NCBI GenBank assembly: GCA_919903585.1 | Contig: CAKKST010000219.1 | Location: 1 to 18,510, forward strand | Reading direction: 5' to 3' | Length of the DNA: 18,510 bases | Origin: Nitrospiria bacterium | GTDB lineage: Bacteria; Nitrospirota; CAKKRA01; 9FT-COMBO-42-15 | In this document: piece by piece, positions 8,005 through 13,984 of the stretch | How positions within the stretch are numbered: position 1 is the stretch's first letter | Layout of the letters: the number at the start of each line of letters is the position of its first letter | The notes under the pieces: generated by a model | What the model was told of the DNA's origin: nothing | The model's input: the letters and a program-made list of their open reading frames with translations, nothing else | The model's database searches: none | Made by a program: the position numbers and the translations under genes

Positions 8005-8661
8005 TTACTTACCTTGCCCTTTATGAGGCTTATTAAATCTCTTTTCAAGCTCATCATAAATCTCCTGCGGCGCAATATCATGGTACCCCATTACCACCAG
8101 TGTATGAAACAAAAGGTCTGCTATCTCATATATAATCGCATCCCTCTTATCGTCCTTTGATGCGAGCAGCACCTCCCCTGCCTCCTCAGATACCTTCTTT
8201 AATATCTTGTCCTTGCCATCCTTAAATAACGATGCAACATAGGAGCCCTCCTTTGGATTAGCCTTCCTGTCCATAATAATATCAAAGACCTTTTTAAGTG
8301 TATCTGAGGAAAGCTCCTTATCTTCGATCTCCTGCATCTCGGAATTAAACCTTCTATAAAAACAGGACCTCTTATTTGTATGACATGCAGGCCCCTTCTG
8401 CTCAACCTTTATTAATAGCGTATCTGTATCACAGTCAATAAATATATCCTTAACGCGCTGGATATTCCCGGAGGTCTCACCCTTCTGCCAGAGCTTCTGC
8501 CTTGAGCGGCTCCAGAAATGTGTAAGACCGGTCTCAAGGGTCTTCTGCACAGCCTCCTTATTCATAAACGCAACCATCAGAACAGTATTATCTTTATAAT
8601 CCTGTATTATTGCCGGTATCAGACCATTATTATCAAACTTTATATTGTCAATTATGTTCAA
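8005..8661 (-). CDS. hisI: Bifunctional phosphoribosyl-AMP cyclohydrolase / phosphoribosyl-ATP pyrophosphatase
   Basis: 218 residues; a HisI-HisE fusion for steps 2 and 3 of histidine synthesis. HisI part (1-110): LMVAFMNKEA, THFWSRSRQKLWQKGETSG, DCDTD (Cys77, Asp78, Asp80) and ACHTNKRSCFY (Cys93, Cys100), the zinc and magnesium ligands. HisE part (about 118-218): SYVASLFKDGKDKILKKVSE, EEAGEV (Glu159, Glu160, Glu163) and YEIADLLFH (Glu179, Asp182), the MazG-like ExxE/ExxD site. Start is TTG at 8661 with GGAGG six bases upstream. It is separated from hisF by about 2.9 kb of redox genes and repeats, but keeps the operon orientation. Confidence 0.97.
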   Translation of the reverse strand: MNIIDNIKFDNNGLIPAIIQDYKDNTVLMVAFMNKEAVQKTLETGLTHFWSRSRQKLWQKGETSGNIQRVKDIFIDCDTDTLLIKVEQKGPACHTNKRSCFYRRFNSEMQEIEDKELSSDTLKKVFDIIMDRKANPKEGSYVASLFKDGKDKILKKVSEEAGEVLLASKDDKRDAIIYEIADLLFHTLVVMGYHDIAPQEIYDELEKRFNKPHKGQGK

Positions 8662-8673
8662 TCTACACCTCCA

Positions 8674-8749
8674 GTAGGGGCGAGGCGGTGCCTCGCCCTT
8701 TTTTGGGCGACCCCCTGCCTGTCGGCAGACAGGAACGGGTCGCCCCTAC
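8674..8749. repeat. REPIN-like composite palindrome, copy A
   Basis: 76 bp beginning GTAGGGGCGAGGC and ending GGGTCGCCCCTAC. It contains two hairpins: GGGCGAGGC/GCCTCGCCC on the left and GGGCGACCC/GGGTCGCCC on the right, the latter holding an inner CCTGTCGGCAGACAGG hairpin. GTAG marks the outer end on each strand, as in REP doublets. It is nearly identical in inverted orientation to copy B at 18083-18157. Confidence 0.9.
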
Positions 8750-8765
8750 ATTTTTAAGGAAGCCT

Positions 8766-10631
8766 TCATTTCTTTCTTTTAGCCCACCACTCCTTTACCT
8801 CTTTTGTCAGGAGAAAACTGATTATAATTGCAACGGGAACAAAGAGGGCTGTAAGGAGCGTCGTTGACACATTAATAATACCTGCGGACTTTATGCCCTC
8901 AAAGACAAACTTTGCAAGGCTTACAATATAATAGGAGATGATAATAACAGAGAGCCCTTCAACAGTCCTCTGTAGTTTTACCTGCGTCTTTGTTGTCTCA
9001 TCAACACTCTTCTGAAGTTCCAAGCTCTGCTCCTGAATATTCAGGTCAACCTTTGTCCTCAGATTGGTTATAATGTCAATCATCTCCCGCCTTATCCCAT
9101 CTATGCGGCCGGAGAGCCTTTTATAATCATCACCCAGCGCAGCAGTAGCAGAAAGATAATATTTGCTAAGCGACGGCCTGTCTTCCACAGCCCTCTCACC
9201 CCATCCACCTAATATATTTTTCATTAGCTCTATTCTGCTAATCGTATCCGATGAATAGTGCCTCACCTCTTCAGATACACCTGCAATCTCGCCAAACTTT
9301 GTGCTTAAGGAATATAGCCACTCCTTCAGGTCATCAGGTGTTGCCTTTGGCAGATTCATGCTGATAGCTGAAAGCTTTCCAACAAGGCCTGCCTCAATCT
9401 CATTCATCTTATCAGAGGTAAGTATATATTTACTTCTCTCATTCCTTAACAGATAATAGCAGTTCTCAAGGATGGTAATTTCCTTAACAAGCCCCTCCAA
9501 AACATCTTCAGTGATTCGTATAGTCTCGCCTGTAATTACAAACCGGTCCCTTCCGCCTTTGTAAAAATTAAAGTCTGCATAAATCCTAACACCATCCTTT
9601 ACAATGCTCCCATAACCCTCCCTGCCGCCCAATGTCCCTTCAATCTCAAGCCCTGTCATCTCCCTGTCATAGACAAGTATCTCTGCATCTGCAATGCCTC
9701 CGCGCCTGAATTCAAAGTCAGTCCTTTCAGGGAACCATATCTGATAGGTGTACACATCCATCCCCTGATCCATCTTTGCAATTATACGGCCGCTATCCTT
9801 ATACTTACCAACTGCTACTGCCGCCATCTCGCGCCACCTTATATCCTCGTCCTTAAGACCCAAAGACCTTGCAATATTTACAAACTCCTCTTTAATCTTA
9901 TCCCTCGTAAGGGAACCAACCAAAAAACTAACAAACCTGATATATGCCTTATGGGATGGCGACTTTATAGCCTCCTCTGTAACACCTTTTATCTCAAGAG
10001 GCATCCTGCCAGCCTCCCTGCTGTCTATCAGGTATTCAGGAAGCGATGGTTCCTTTGCAATATATTTGTCAGTAACATACAGGGCGCAGTAGCACCTTCC
10101 ATAAACCTCCAAGTCCCAGCTCATATAGGCGCAGGGGCAGATAATATCGCTGTCTTTAAGATAATCTCCTGTTGAAAAACGGCATGGGCAGGTGCGATAT
10201 CCGTATCGCCTTTCATTCTTTAAAAGCCCGTCAAAAATCTTATTCAGGGCAGTCTCATCTGGATTCACCTTGCAGCCGAATGCCTCTGCTGTATTTTTTA
10301 CCCATTGCAAAAGCCCCTCAAGCTGTTTTGTTGACACAACCTCGCGGATGGCCTTTCTGGCTGTCCTACTTACCCCTTCCCGGTCAGGAAGATTCAAAAG
10401 ATGGCGGAGCTTCTTTTCATCAAAGCCGATTACACTATTCCCGTCAATCTCTGTCACAGGAAAGGATCGCTGGCCTGTAAGCCTGTATACCTCGGTTAGC
10501 ATCCTCTCCTGACCCTCCCCTTTTAGCTCATCAATATTAAGAGGCTCAAAGGTAATGCCCTCGTCATTCAGAAACGCCTCTACCTCATCGCATTTGTAGC
10601 AGGTTGTTAATCTGTAGAGCTTTACTGTCAT
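8766..10631 (-). CDS. Glutaredoxin - ferredoxin:thioredoxin reductase - DUF3422-like membrane fusion protein
   Basis: 621 residues in one uninterrupted frame. Residues 1-80 are glutaredoxin-like: LYRLTTCYKCDEVEAFL with Cys11-x2-Cys14, and SFPVTEIDG with the cis-Pro. Residues about 105-200 match the ferredoxin-thioredoxin reductase catalytic subunit: Cys120, then CPC (148, 150), CPC (165, 167) and CYC (180, 182), spaced 14 and 12 rather than the 16 and 8 of plant/cyanobacterial enzymes; these should hold a [4Fe-4S] cluster and a redox disulfide. Residues about 210-621 resemble DUF3422: soluble helical region, LRTKVDLNIQEQSLELQKSV and TVEGLSVIIISYY, with two C-terminal membrane segments (about 559-577 and 589-609) and a basic tail. 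I infer a membrane-anchored thiol/disulfide reductase fed by a ferredoxin-like donor. Substrate unknown. The ATG start has a weak ribosome-binding site. It lies inside the his operon, behind two ferritin-like genes. Confidence 0.82.
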   Translation of the reverse strand: MTVKLYRLTTCYKCDEVEAFLNDEGITFEPLNIDELKGEGQERMLTEVYRLTGQRSFPVTEIDGNSVIGFDEKKLRHLLNLPDREGVSRTARKAIREVVSTKQLEGLLQWVKNTAEAFGCKVNPDETALNKIFDGLLKNERRYGYRTCPCRFSTGDYLKDSDIICPCAYMSWDLEVYGRCYCALYVTDKYIAKEPSLPEYLIDSREAGRMPLEIKGVTEEAIKSPSHKAYIRFVSFLVGSLTRDKIKEEFVNIARSLGLKDEDIRWREMAAVAVGKYKDSGRIIAKMDQGMDVYTYQIWFPERTDFEFRRGGIADAEILVYDREMTGLEIEGTLGGREGYGSIVKDGVRIYADFNFYKGGRDRFVITGETIRITEDVLEGLVKEITILENCYYLLRNERSKYILTSDKMNEIEAGLVGKLSAISMNLPKATPDDLKEWLYSLSTKFGEIAGVSEEVRHYSSDTISRIELMKNILGGWGERAVEDRPSLSKYYLSATAALGDDYKRLSGRIDGIRREMIDIITNLRTKVDLNIQEQSLELQKSVDETTKTQVKLQRTVEGLSVIIISYYIVSLAKFVFEGIKSAGIINVSTTLLTALFVPVAIIISFLLTKEVKEWWAKRKK

Positions 10632-10664
10632 AGCTGCTTCTTATTGCCCTCTTTCTTTTGTGTC

Positions 10665-10684
10665 ATTCCCGCGCAGGCGGGAAT
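10665..10684. repeat. Short inverted repeat ATTCCCGC/GCGGGAAT
   Basis: Eight-base arms with a GCAG loop inside the widely dispersed bacterial context TGTCATTCCCGCGCAGGCGG. It lies just upstream of the fusion gene. Confidence 0.8.
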
Positions 10685-10700
10685 CCAGCCAAGGTTTTTT

Positions 10701-10728
10701 TGTAGGCACGGTTTAAACCGTGCCTACA
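10701..10728. repeat. 28-bp perfect GTAG palindrome
   Basis: Arm TGTAGGCACGGTTT (10701-10714) is followed by its exact reverse complement (10715-10728). GTAG lies at both ends, as in the hisC palindrome and the REPIN copies, with a different core sequence. Confidence 0.9.
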
Positions 10729-10752
10729 GACTGGCATAAACACATCCCACAT

Positions 10753-10821
10753 TGTCATTGCGAGGGGCAAAGCCCCGAAGCAATCTCAAAAACGAGATTC
10801 TTCGCTTCGCTCAGAATGACA
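10753..10821. repeat. Composite TGTCATTGCGAG / GAAGCAATCTC repeat
   Basis: Begins TGTCATT and ends AATGACA. Inside are GGGGC/GCCCC and the words GAAGCAATCTC and GAGATTCTTCGCTTCGC, which belong to a repeat type widespread in bacterial genomes. It fills the gap between the ferritin-like and fusion genes. Confidence 0.8.
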
Positions 10822-10833
10822 GGTAGGCTCACA

Positions 10834-11184
10834 TTATACCCTCTTAAAATCAAAATCCCCGTCCTTTTCTGTCAATTCAAAGGTTACGCCGCACATGCGG
10901 CAGCGCGTAATATCGCCTGCCTTTGGATCTTTTCCGAAATTTATCCTCCACCCGCAAACAGGGCAGAAAAAGCTTACATCAAAGGTCTTCTCAATAATCG
11001 TCCGAATCACATTGGCAATGGCATTTATATGGCCGCTCTCTGCCTTCGCAAGATTGATAAAAAAAACCTTCAGGCTTTCATCCTTTGCCTTCTCTGCAAA
11101 TTCCCTGTAGCGCCTTAGCGCATTTCTTTCAAGGTCAAGGTTATAATTTAGTATCTTTAATACTGCTGCAAAGCCCTGCCTCAT
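10834..11184 (-). CDS. Small ferritin-like protein with C-terminal zinc ribbon (rubrerythrin-related)
   Basis: 116 residues. Residues about 5-68 form two helices with NLDLERNALRRYREFAEKAK (Glu19, Glu28) and LAKAESGHINAIA (Glu49-x2-His52), the half-site pattern of rubrerythrin/ferritin-like diiron bundles. The C-terminus has FFCPVCGWR (Cys74, Cys77) and RCRMCGVTFEL (Cys95, Cys98), a four-cysteine knuckle pair like the rubredoxin-type domain of rubrerythrin, though with non-standard spacing. It supplies only half of a four-helix bundle, so it probably pairs with itself or with the upstream gene product, whose stop codon overlaps its ATG. Likely role is peroxide or iron handling, inferred. Confidence 0.75.
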   Translation of the reverse strand: MRQGFAAVLKILNYNLDLERNALRRYREFAEKAKDESLKVFFINLAKAESGHINAIANVIRTIIEKTFDVSFFCPVCGWRINFGKDPKAGDITRCRMCGVTFELTEKDGDFDFKRV

Positions 11185-11363
11185 CCGCCGAGCCTCCTTA
11201 CAGCCTCTCTCAGGAAATTGCCATGCTCCTCTTCGTTCCTCCTGAGTCCCTCAACGAGTGCAACAAGAAAAGGATCTTTCAGGAGATGCTCCTGCTCCCT
11301 GTATCTCTTCTCAGCCGCTTCCTCTAATTTTAAAGCCTCTTTGGCTATTTCTATATCGTTCAT
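11181..11363 (-). CDS. Very small ferritin-like half protein
   Basis: 60 residues. Two helices: AKEALKLEEAAEKRYREQEH (Glu14 and neighbours) and LRRNEEEHGNFLREA (Glu44-x2-His47), the ExxH half-site of the ferritin-like/rubrerythrin family. An open frame extends upstream to 11492, but those codons are dispersed repeats, so the ATG at 11363 at the domain start is chosen. A GAGGGGG supplied by a repeat lies about 12 bases upstream. The stop overlaps the start of the next gene as ATGA, so the two are translationally coupled. Together they would supply the two halves of one diiron four-helix bundle. It could also act as a homodimer. Confidence 0.68.
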   Translation of the reverse strand: MNDIEIAKEALKLEEAAEKRYREQEHLLKDPFLVALVEGLRRNEEEHGNFLREAVRRLGG

Positions 11364-11375
11364 ATTGATATTAAT

Positions 11376-11411
11376 CCCCCTCACCCTTCCCTCTCCCCAA
11401 AGGGGAGAGGG
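11376..11411. repeat. Dispersed hairpin repeat, CCCTCTCCCC type
   Basis: Leader CCCCCTCACCCTT, stem CCCTCTCCCC (11389-11398), loop AAA, GGGGAGAGGG (11402-11411). Same family as 1046-1081. Confidence 0.85.
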
Positions 11412-11423
11412 AAAATTAGTGTG

Positions 11424-11475
11424 CCTCTCCCACAAGGGGAGAGGGGATTGTGTTGTGGTTCTCCCGCAAGGGGAA
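11424..11475. repeat. Two degenerate CCTCTCCC/GGGGAGAGG hairpins
   Basis: CCTCTCCC ACAA GGGGAGAGG at 11424-11446 and TTCTCCCGCAAGGGGAA at 11459-11475, decayed copies of the CCCTCTCCCC family in tandem with 11376-11411. Confidence 0.65.
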
Positions 11476-11483
11476 GGTTTTTT

Positions 11484-11536
11484 GTAGGGCAACCCTTTAG
11501 GGTTGCTTCTTCAGCAAGGCTAAAGCCTTGCCCTAC
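11484..11536. repeat. REPIN-like doublet with GTAG ends
   Basis: 53 bp from GTAG to CTAC: a left hairpin GCAACCC/GGGTTGC, an 8-base spacer, and a right hairpin GCAAGGCTAAAGCCTTGC. Each half has GTAG at its outer end, the REP doublet layout, with a core unlike the other copies. Confidence 0.8.
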
Positions 11537-11538
11537 TG

Positions 11539-11574
11539 CCCCTCCCTTGATGGGAGGGGATTAAGGGGAGGGTG
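11539..11574. repeat. CCCTCCC/GGGAGGG hairpin repeat, inverted copy
   Basis: CCCCTCCCTTGATGGGAGGG followed by GATTAAGGGGAGGGTG. It is the reverse complement of the repeat at 12414-12450, so hisF is bracketed by inverted copies about 0.8 kb apart. Confidence 0.85.
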
Positions 11575-11599
11575 ATAGATTTCATGTCCGATAGATTAT

Positions 11600-12397
11600 C
11601 TACAACCTCACCACAACCCCTTTTTTCCTTAAATACTCCTTTGCCTCCCTGATTGTATACTCTTTATAATGAAATATAGATGCTGCAAGAACAGCGTCTG
11701 CCTTTCCCTTTGTCAGGCCGTCATATAAATGTTCAAGATTACCAGCTCCGCCTGATGCAATAACTGGTATTGTCACTGCCTCTGAAACAGCCTTTGTAAG
11801 TTCAATATCATAACCATCCTTTGTGCCGTCTCTATCCATGCTTGTTAAGAGTATCTCACCAGCGCCATACTCCTCCATCTTCCTTGCCCATTTAACAGCA
11901 TCAATGCCAGTTGGTTTTCTGCCGCCATGGGTGTATACTTCCCACATTGGAGCTTGGAGATATTCCTGACCCTTGACCCCTGACCCTTGACCCTTTGCCC
12001 TTTTCGCATCTATTGCAACAACAATGCATTGGCTTCCAAATCTCTCTGACGCTTCTTTTATAAACTCAGGATTCTCCACTGCTGTTGTATTAATTGAAAC
12101 CTTGTCGCATCCTGCCTTTAAGAGATTGCGTATATCTTCAAGGGTCTTGATACCACCGCCTACAGTAAGTGGCATAAATACCTGCTCTGCTGTGCGGCTA
12201 ACCACATCTATAATAGTCTTTCTCTTTTCATGGGATGCTGTAATATCAAGAAACACAAGCTCATCAGCGCCCTGTTCATCATAGACCTTTGCAACCTCAA
12301 CAGGGTCTCCTGCATCCCTCAGATTTACAAAACTAACACCTTTTACAACCCTGCCGTCCTTAACATCAAGGCAGGGGATTATTCTTTTAGCAAGCAT
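11600..12397 (-). CDS. hisF: Imidazole glycerol phosphate synthase cyclase subunit HisF
   Basis: 265 residues; with HisH makes IGP and AICAR from PRFAR. TIM barrel with MLAKRIIPCLDVKDGRVVKG (Asp11), MPLTVGGGI, VVAIDAKR (Asp130), GAGEILLTSMDRDGTKDGYD, IPVIASGGAG and AASIFHYKE. Asp11 and Asp130 are the family's catalytic pair. An open frame runs upstream to 12532, but it reads through repeats; ATG 12397 begins the conserved strand and has GGAGG 12 bases upstream. The protein is about 13 residues longer than usual: residues about 134-150 (AKGQGSGVKGQEYLQAP), directly after Asp130, replace a short loop and are mostly encoded by GGGTCA-type heptads. The barrel is otherwise complete, so I expect it to be active. 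Confidence 0.97.
   Translation of the reverse strand: MLAKRIIPCLDVKDGRVVKGVSFVNLRDAGDPVEVAKVYDEQGADELVFLDITASHEKRKTIIDVVSRTAEQVFMPLTVGGGIKTLEDIRNLLKAGCDKVSINTTAVENPEFIKEASERFGSQCIVVAIDAKRAKGQGSGVKGQEYLQAPMWEVYTHGGRKPTGIDAVKWARKMEEYGAGEILLTSMDRDGTKDGYDIELTKAVSEAVTIPVIASGGAGNLEHLYDGLTKGKADAVLAASIFHYKEYTIREAKEYLRKKGVVVRL
11966..12000 (-). repeat. GGGTCAA-type heptads inside hisF
   Basis: Plus strand reads CTGACCC, TTGACCC, CTGACCC, TTGACCC and a degenerate TTTGCCC in tandem. On the coding strand they encode AKGQGSGVKGQ, the same KGQGS peptide as in rnhA. Confidence 0.85.
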
Positions 12398-12413
12398 CTT
12401 TGCTACAATCCTC

Positions 12414-12450
12414 CACCCTCCCCTTAATCCCCTCCCATCAAGGGAGGGGA
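12414..12450. repeat. CCCTCCC/GGGAGGG hairpin repeat
   Basis: CACCCTCCCCTTAATCCCC followed by CTCCCATCAAGGGAGGGG. Stem CCCCTCCC/GGGAGGGG. It lies immediately upstream of the hisF start and supplies part of its purine-rich leader. Confidence 0.85.
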
Positions 12451-12467
12451 AATAAAAATAACTCAAG

Positions 12468-12579
12468 ATATCCCCTCTCCCCTTGCGGGAGAGGCACAAC
12501 ATATATCCCCTCTCCCCTTGCGGGAGAGGCACAACATATATCCCCTCTCCCCTCTGGGGAGAGGGTTAGGGTGAGGGGT
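12468..12579. repeat. 35-bp tandem array of CCCTCTCCCC hairpins
   Basis: Units start at 12468, 12503 and 12538. The first two are identical over the unit beginning ATATCCCCTCTCCCCTTGCG and ending GGCACAAC. The third starts the same and then becomes the standard family hairpin CCCCTCTCCCC TCT GGGGAGAGGG with tail TTAGGGTGAGGGG. Confidence 0.9.
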
Positions 12580-12599
12580 TAATAATAAAATACATGGAG

Positions 12600-13340
12600 T
12601 TATTTATAGAGCGCCCCACTACCTGACTTGCTCAACTTTATCGCCTCACTTAAATTGAGAGAGCCTGAATAAATCGCCTTTCCTGTAATCACACCCCACA
12701 GGCCTTTGATCTTTAATAATCTCTTTATGTCCTCTATGGAAGATATGCCGCCGGATGCAATAACAGGGATATTCAGCGACTCCGCCATCTCACGCGTGGC
12801 CTCTATATTCGGGCCTGTGAGCATCCCATCCCTTGAGATATCAGTATAGATTATGCCGGCAGCGCCGTATCCCTGCATCTTTAAGGCAAGCTCTCCGGCC
12901 TTTATTTGTGTAACCTCAACCCAGCCCTTTACTGCAACAAGCCCATTTTTTGCATCAATGCCTACGAGCACCTTGCCGGAATATTTTTTGCAGGCCTCAT
13001 TAACAAGCTCAGGCTTCTCAACTACAACTGTTCCGAGTATAACTCTATTTACGCCATAGGAGAGAAGCCGGCCAATTCTGTCTAAATCCCTTATGCCGCC
13101 GCCGACTTCAATATCTATCTTTACAGCATTTCTGATTTTTATAATACTCTCGAGGTTTTTCTGATTCCCTGTAAAGGCGCCGTCAAGGTCAACCACATGA
13201 AGAAGTTCTGCGCCTGCTGACTCCCATCTCTTTGCCGTCTCTGCAGGGTTGTCTGAATAAACAGTTGCATCCTCTGCCCTCCCCTGCAGGAGGCGCACAC
13301 ACCTGCCGTCTTTTAAATCTATAGCTGGAATAATAATCAA
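12600..13340 (-). CDS. hisA: ProFAR isomerase HisA
   Basis: 246 residues, normal length; isomerises ProFAR to PRFAR, the substrate of HisFH. Seen: IIPAIDLKDGRCVRLLQG with the first catalytic Asp, VVDLDGAFTG, VGGGIRDLD, VGIDAKNG with the second catalytic Asp, IIYTDISRDGMLTGPN and IPVIASGGISS. Start is TTG at 13340, overlapping the hisH stop by three bases (TTGA), so it is coupled to hisH; no ATG is available at the conserved N-terminus. The 202-base gap to hisF is filled with repeats. Confidence 0.98.
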   Translation of the reverse strand: MIIIPAIDLKDGRCVRLLQGRAEDATVYSDNPAETAKRWESAGAELLHVVDLDGAFTGNQKNLESIIKIRNAVKIDIEVGGGIRDLDRIGRLLSYGVNRVILGTVVVEKPELVNEACKKYSGKVLVGIDAKNGLVAVKGWVEVTQIKAGELALKMQGYGAAGIIYTDISRDGMLTGPNIEATREMAESLNIPVIASGGISSIEDIKRLLKIKGLWGVITGKAIYSGSLNLSEAIKLSKSGSGALYK

Positions 13341-13957
13341 CTGAGTTCACCAAATCTTTTCAATATCTTCAATCCAATTTCCTGACTCTTTTCCGGATGA
13401 AACTGAGTGGCATAGATATTCTCCTTCCAAATAGTGGATGTAAATTGCAAGCCATAATCTGTTACAGCAGCCATTACACTGCTATCCTCCGGCACACAGT
13501 AATAGGAGTGGACAAAGTATACAAAGGGATTATTCCTGATATCTGATAAAATCGGCGCATCTTTTTTTATAATCAGATTATTCCAGCCCATGTGGGGCAC
13601 CTTTAGCGGTCCGTTGTTTGAAGATGTTGCAGGGAATCTCACAACCCTTCCCTTGATAATGTCCAGCCCTTTATGTATGCCGAATTCCTCGCCCTCTGTA
13701 AAGAGAAGCTGCATGCCGAGGCATATACCCAAGAAGGGCTTGCCTGCCTTTATTGTTTTATAGATAACATCCACAAGACCATACTCATTGAGATTCCCAA
13801 TGCATTTTGCAAAGGCGCCAACACCCGGAAGGACAACTGCCTTTGCATTCTCAATCTCTTTTGGATTAGATGTTACAATGGCATTATGCCCCACCTTTTC
13901 AAATGCCTTCTGCACACTCCTTAAATTTCCAACACCGTAGTCAATTATGGCTATCAA
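13337..13957 (-). CDS. hisH: IGP synthase glutaminase subunit HisH
   Basis: 206 residues; class I glutamine amidotransferase that supplies ammonia to HisF. Seen: IAIIDYGVGNLRSVQKAFE, LPGVGAF, KPFLGICLGMQLLF with nucleophile Cys79, PHMGWN, YFVHSYYC, and ATQFHPEKS with His187 and Glu189 completing the triad. Start is TTG at 13957 with GAGG five bases upstream. It overlaps hisA by four bases, matching the 1:1 HisH-HisF complex's need for balanced synthesis with the operon, although hisF itself is further down. Confidence 0.98.
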   Translation of the reverse strand: MIAIIDYGVGNLRSVQKAFEKVGHNAIVTSNPKEIENAKAVVLPGVGAFAKCIGNLNEYGLVDVIYKTIKAGKPFLGICLGMQLLFTEGEEFGIHKGLDIIKGRVVRFPATSSNNGPLKVPHMGWNNLIIKKDAPILSDIRNNPFVYFVHSYYCVPEDSSVMAAVTDYGLQFTSTIWKENIYATQFHPEKSQEIGLKILKRFGELS

Positions 13958-13984
13958 TTTTACCTCAAAATGATGGCTGCCTTT

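Noticed and set aside
11364..11492. N-terminal extension of the 60-residue ferritin-like protein
   Set aside because: The codons lie in dispersed hairpin repeats (PSPLWGEGRVRG-type peptides); the domain starts at the ATG at 11363.
12398..12532. N-terminal extension of HisF reading through repeats
   Set aside because: The conserved HisF N-terminus (MLAKRIIPCLDVKDG) starts at 12397 behind a ribosome-binding site; the extension is translated repeat.
12468..12579. CRISPR-like array (35-bp period)
   Set aside because: There are no unique spacers: units abut directly and are hairpins of a family found elsewhere in the window. No cas genes.
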